NCBI RefSeq assembly: GCF_900111125.1
Contig: NZ_FOGE01000035.1
Coordinates: 1 to 44,498 of the forward strand
Source of the DNA: Sphingobium sp. YR768
GTDB lineage: Bacteria > Pseudomonadota > Alphaproteobacteria > Sphingomonadales > Sphingomonadaceae
Direction of reading: 5' to 3'
Length of the DNA stretch: 44,498 bases
The translations under genes and the position numbers were made by a program. Below are positions 41,851-44,498 of this stretch, in pieces (position 1 is the stretch's first letter; the number at the start of each line of letters is the position of its first letter). The notes under the pieces were generated by a model that did not search any database, was not told where the DNA came from, and was given only the letters and a program-made list of their open reading frames with translations.

Positions 41851-42033
41851 TTGCGCACTTTGACCACCGACGGCGAGCTGAGGCCGAGCGGGGGGGCGGT
41901 CGCGAACGAGACGCCAGTCGCGGTCGAATATAATGGCTTGGGCTACGCCGTGTTGATGGCGAGCGGCAACAATCTTGTCGATCTCGGCTATGGCTTTGCC
42001 CAAGCCGAGCGCCTGATCGTAAGCGTGGCCTGA
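41851..42033 (+). pseudogene. fdhD: fdhD, N-terminal fragment cut by IS66
   Basis: The frame starts near TTG 41851 (the true start is uncertain; an in-frame TAG lies at 41809). It reads GGAVANETPVAVEYNGLGYAVLMAS followed by GYGFAQAERLI, the N-terminal signature of FdhD, the sulfurtransferase that activates formate-dehydrogenase-type molybdoenzymes. After 56 codons the gene meets the IS66 end at 42019. Five codons of IS sequence are then read in frame to a TGA at 42031-42033. FdhD is normally about 260-280 residues, so about 80 percent is lost from this side. The rest, if present, should lie beyond the window. Confidence 0.8.
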
Positions 42034-42042
42034 GGACCGCGG
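42019..42042 (+). repeat. Terminal inverted repeat of IS66 copy 2
   Basis: Starts GTAAGCGTGGCC and ends GAGGACCGCGG. It matches 18 of 24 positions of the inverted end of copy 1 (2478-2501). The eight bases just outside are GCCTGATC, which should be repeated at the other end as target duplication. Confidence 0.8.
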
Positions 42043-42043
42043 T

Positions 42044-43597
42044 TCAGGCGGCTTCGGCGATTACCTGATTATCTGGCTGCCAGTTCCACGGCATGAGTTC
42101 ATCCCAGCGGGCAGCAGGCCAGTCGCCAGCGATCTTGGCGATGACATCAGCGATATAGGTCTGCGGTTCGAGACCGTTGAGTTTGGCGCTCTCGATGACG
42201 GAATAGATGGCAGCGGCCCGGTCACCTCCAGTCTTTGATCCGGCGAACAACCAATTCTTCCTGCCCAGGGCCACGCAACGCATGGCGCGCTCGGCAATGT
42301 TGTTATCGATCTCCAGGCGGCCATCGTCGAGGAAGCGTGTCAGCGCGACCCAACGCTTGCGGCCATAGGCAATGGCCTTGGCCATCTCGGACTTGGGCGA
42401 GAGACGGCGCAGGGCATCGTCGAGTGCCTGATGCAGCTCGTTGATCAGCGGCTTGGTGCGGTCCTGTCGGCTTCGTCGTCGGATATCGGGCTGATGGCCG
42501 CGAACCTCTGCCTCGATCTCATAGAGCTGACCGATACGCTCCAGCAGATAGCAAGTGAGCGGGGTCGGCTTGGTCGCATGAATGTCGAATATCTTGCGCC
42601 GGAAATGCGCCCAGCAGGCGACTTCGGTGACGCGGTTGGTATCGTAGAGCTTGTCATAGCCAGCATAGCCATCGGCCTGCAGATAGCCGGTGAAGTTGGC
42701 TAGCTGCCGCTGGGGATGTGCACCGGTCCGATCGGTGGTGAACTCGTACCAGACCAGCGGCGGGGTCGTGGCGCCGCAGCCGCGATCGTCTACCACATAG
42801 GCCCAGAGCCTGCCGGTTGCCGTCTTACCCCGACCCGGATCAAGCATGGGGACCGGCGTATCGTCGGTATGGATCTTCGAGGCGGTCAGGCCGACCTCGC
42901 GGATACGACTGATGATCGGGTCGAGCAGCACGGATGCCTGGCCGACCCAGCCTGCCAGCGTCGAGCGATCGATCTCGATGCCCTGCGCCGCCATTATCTC
43001 AGCCTGACGGTAGAGCGGCAGATGATGGTCGAACTTGGAGACAACGACGTGGGCCAGCGTGCCGAAGGTCGCCTTGCCCCGCGCTATCGCCTTTACCGGT
43101 GTGGGTGCCTGCACGACCTTCTCGCAGGACCGGCAGCTATACTTGGGGCGGATGGTCCGAACGACGCGCCACTGGACCGGCACGGCATCGAGCATCTCAT
43201 CGCTATCCTGCCCCAGCGGCCGCAGCGCGCCGCCGCAGTCCGGACAGGTGCAGTTGCCCTGCTCGGGCTCGATCCGCTGCTCCTCACGCGGCAGATGGGC
43301 GGGCAGTGCCCGAACCGGTGATGGCCGATCTGCCTGAACTGGATCGGCCCGCCGCGCGGCGGCGACGATGGCCTCGCCTTCGAGCTCTTCCAGCGCCAGC
43401 TCAAGCTGCGCGATCTGGGTGTCCAGCTTCTCCGACGACTTGCCGAACTGCATCCGCTTGAGGCGTGCAATCTGCACGCGCAGCGTATCAATCAGGATGT
43501 CACGGGCGGAAATATCGGCGCGGGCAGCCGCCAATGCGGCTTCAAGCTCGGCGATCCGAGCATCTTTATCAGGGGTGGAAAAGCCTGCATCCGACAC
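42044..43597 (-). CDS. tnpC: IS66 transposase TnpC (DDE)
   Basis: 517 residues from a GTG at 43595-43597. Features in order: coiled N-terminus (about 10-75, ending RLKRMQFGKSSEKLD), zinc-finger-like CTCPDCGG and CRSCEK, DDE core beginning IHTDDTPVPMLDPGRGKTATGRLWAYV, then QADGYAGYDKLY, CWAHFRRKIFD, and the C-terminal IDNNIAERAMRCVALGRKNWLFAGS. Intact with no internal stop. Its stop abuts the terminal repeat, leaving no room for the extra gene seen in copy 1. Confidence 0.95.
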   Translation of the reverse strand: MSDAGFSTPDKDARIAELEAALAAARADISARDILIDTLRVQIARLKRMQFGKSSEKLDTQIAQLELALEELEGEAIVAAARRADPVQADRPSPVRALPAHLPREEQRIEPEQGNCTCPDCGGALRPLGQDSDEMLDAVPVQWRVVRTIRPKYSCRSCEKVVQAPTPVKAIARGKATFGTLAHVVVSKFDHHLPLYRQAEIMAAQGIEIDRSTLAGWVGQASVLLDPIISRIREVGLTASKIHTDDTPVPMLDPGRGKTATGRLWAYVVDDRGCGATTPPLVWYEFTTDRTGAHPQRQLANFTGYLQADGYAGYDKLYDTNRVTEVACWAHFRRKIFDIHATKPTPLTCYLLERIGQLYEIEAEVRGHQPDIRRRSRQDRTKPLINELHQALDDALRRLSPKSEMAKAIAYGRKRWVALTRFLDDGRLEIDNNIAERAMRCVALGRKNWLFAGSKTGGDRAAAIYSVIESAKLNGLEPQTYIADVIAKIAGDWPAARWDELMPWNWQPDNQVIAEAA

Positions 43598-43657
43598 CGC
43601 GATCGTATAGCGGATCGGCCGTCTTCATGCCAGAAAAAGCGCCATAATCCAAGCATT

Positions 43658-44005
43658 TTATCCTGCCAGTGACGGGGTAAATGTACGCTCCGGGCGCCGC
43701 CAGTCGATGCCTTCCAATAGCATCGAAAGCTGCGCCGCCGTCATCACCACCGACCCCGTCTTGGTCGAGGGCCACACGAACCGGCCACGGTCCATCCGCT
43801 TGGAAAACAGGCACATGCCCTGGCCATCATACCAGAGCAGCTTGACCAGATCGCCCCGCTTGCCCCGGAAGGCGAACAGCGCACCGGAATGCGGGCTCTC
43901 CTCCAGAACCTGCTGCGTCATCACCGCCAGGCCGTCGAAGCCCTTGCGCATGTCCGTCGCGCCGCAGGCCAGGAATATCCGCGTCGATGGCGGCAGCGGG
44001 ATCAT
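43658..44005 (-). CDS. tnpB: IS66 TnpB (OrfB)
   Basis: 115 residues from the ATG at 44003-44005, which overlaps the tnpA stop (ATGA); the upstream extension of the frame lies in tnpA. Family motifs: RIFLACGATDMRKGFDGLA, FAFRGKRGDLVKLLWYDGQGMCLFSKRMDRGRFVWP and the C-terminal LSMLLEGIDWRRP. Same fold and size as the tnpB at 106-447, with clear divergence. Confidence 0.95.
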   Translation of the reverse strand: MIPLPPSTRIFLACGATDMRKGFDGLAVMTQQVLEESPHSGALFAFRGKRGDLVKLLWYDGQGMCLFSKRMDRGRFVWPSTKTGSVVMTAAQLSMLLEGIDWRRPERTFTPSLAG

Positions 44006-44397
44006 CGCGCCAGAACGCCGATCACCCGCGACAGCGCATCGGCATCGACCGTGGCGTCCACACTCACTTTGATGCCCGATGGCAGCTCGATCCCGATCAT
44101 GCCGTTGCTGCGCGCCGCAACCGTTGGGACGGGCAAGGCCAGCTGCTCGCTGATCTGCACCTCTGCAAATGCAGGCTCGATCGGCTTGCGCACCCCGGTC
44201 AGCTCGCCAGACATCGCCTGTCGCCGCCATGTGTAGATCGAGCCGCTGCCAACCTCATGGCGTTCACAGGCCGTGCGCACGCAACCTTCTGGACCAAATG
44301 CATCCCGCAGCGCGGCCAGCTTCTGCTCCACCGTCCAACGGCGACGGCCCGACACTCGGCTAACGACCTCAATCCGACTACTCATACGACCACTCAT
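44002..44397 (-). CDS. tnpA: IS66 TnpA (OrfA), helix-turn-helix protein
   Basis: 131 residues from the ATG at 44395-44397 (a second ATG at 44383-44385 is possible). The HTH is visible in RRRWTVEQKLAALRDAFGPEGCVRTACERHEVGSGSIYTWRRQA. The C-terminal part is short strands ending in DADALSRVIGVLAR. TnpA is an accessory DNA-binding protein required for IS66 transposition. Coupled to tnpB by a 4-bp overlap. Confidence 0.95.
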   Translation of the reverse strand: MSGRMSSRIEVVSRVSGRRRWTVEQKLAALRDAFGPEGCVRTACERHEVGSGSIYTWRRQAMSGELTGVRKPIEPAFAEVQISEQLALPVPTVAARSNGMIGIELPSGIKVSVDATVDADALSRVIGVLAR

Positions 44398-44404
44398 ATG
44401 AGTG
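44391..44404. repeat. Perfect 14-base palindrome at the tnpA start
   Basis: CACTCATATGAGTG is a perfect palindrome spanning the tnpA start codon. A related ACTCATA lies 10 bases inside the gene. It could bind TnpA or a repressor, but may be chance. Confidence 0.35.
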
Positions 44405-44424
44405 TAAGCGCCGACGGAACCCGG
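44404..44424 (+). repeat. Possible end of another IS66-like element, plus orientation
   Basis: GTAAGCGCCGACGGAACCC begins like an IS66 left end but faces the plus direction, opposite to what the minus-strand tnpA needs here. It could mark a second element inserted just upstream of tnpA, or be fortuitous. The remaining 75 bases to the window edge hold no recognised gene. Confidence 0.35.
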
Positions 44425-44498
44425 CCTTGTGCGGATTGGGGTGGGCGTGAATTTCGCGGGGCAGATGGAGGCCTTGCGAGTGGATATCGAGCAGTCAA

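Larger units (their letters stand above)
42019..44498 (-). mobile_element. IS66-family insertion sequence on the minus strand
   Basis: The element carries tnpA, tnpB and tnpC in order on the minus strand. Its tnpC-side end is fixed at 42019 by GTAAGCG, a standard IS66 end, exactly where the fdhD homology stops. The expected opposite end (CGCTTAC on the plus strand) is not found before 44498, so the element appears to continue past the window. It differs from copy 1 (TnpC of 517 versus 554 residues, no extra gene), so the two are not recent duplicates. Confidence 0.85.

Noticed and set aside
1..44498. CRISPR array, tRNA, rRNA or riboswitch
   Set aside because: No regularly spaced repeats, no tRNA-like cloverleaf and no rRNA sequence were recognised on either strand.

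Overview
The window looks like an accessory region of a sphingomonad chromosome or large plasmid (Alphaproteobacteria, Sphingobium/Sphingomonas type). This is inferred from the high GC content, the many TonB-dependent receptors, the FecI/FecR and PepSY iron operons and the overall protein style; no rRNA or tRNA is present to confirm it. Both ends are IS66-family insertion sequences: a plus-strand copy entering from the left (1-2501) and a different minus-strand copy at the right (from 42019). The right copy has cut an fdhD gene.

Left part (2.9-12.3 kb), a defence-like island. A minus-strand AlbA_2/Schlafen-type protein is divergent from a plus-strand pair: an OLD-family ATPase/TOPRIM nuclease and a UvrD-type helicase with a 4-bp overlap, i.e. 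a Gabija-like (class 2 OLD) system. Convergent to it lies a minus-strand four-gene operon in which every junction is a 4-bp stop/start overlap: a graspetide-type precursor with three TxTxxxxExDD repeats, an ATP-grasp ester/amide ligase, a three-segment membrane protein and a PIN-like protein. This operon is the best candidate for an undescribed system.

Middle part. A TonB-dependent siderophore receptor and PepSY membrane protein (minus, 12.5-15.8 kb, Fur-like box upstream) are followed by a tightly packed plus-strand operon of eight genes (16.2-23.1 kb): SPFH protein, two DUF4178 zinc-ribbon proteins, a 48-residue membrane peptide, DUF350, a membrane spermidine-synthase-like protein, a FAD amine-oxidase-like protein and S-adenosylmethionine decarboxylase. 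It links a membrane-microdomain module to an amine-making module. Then come a LysR regulator, an aldo/keto reductase, an MFS exporter, a GAF-GGDEF-EAL protein, a frameshifted membrane-protein relic and an EAL protein.

Right part. An ECF sigma factor, FecR-like anti-sigma factor, STN-containing TonB receptor, DUF3649, PepSY protein, DUF3325 and a TonB protein form one iron-uptake locus (30.7-37.9 kb). A YdeP/FdhF-like molybdopterin oxidoreductase (minus) is divergent from a catalase-family protein, followed by the truncated fdhD and the second IS66. All function calls come from reading motifs; no database search was possible.
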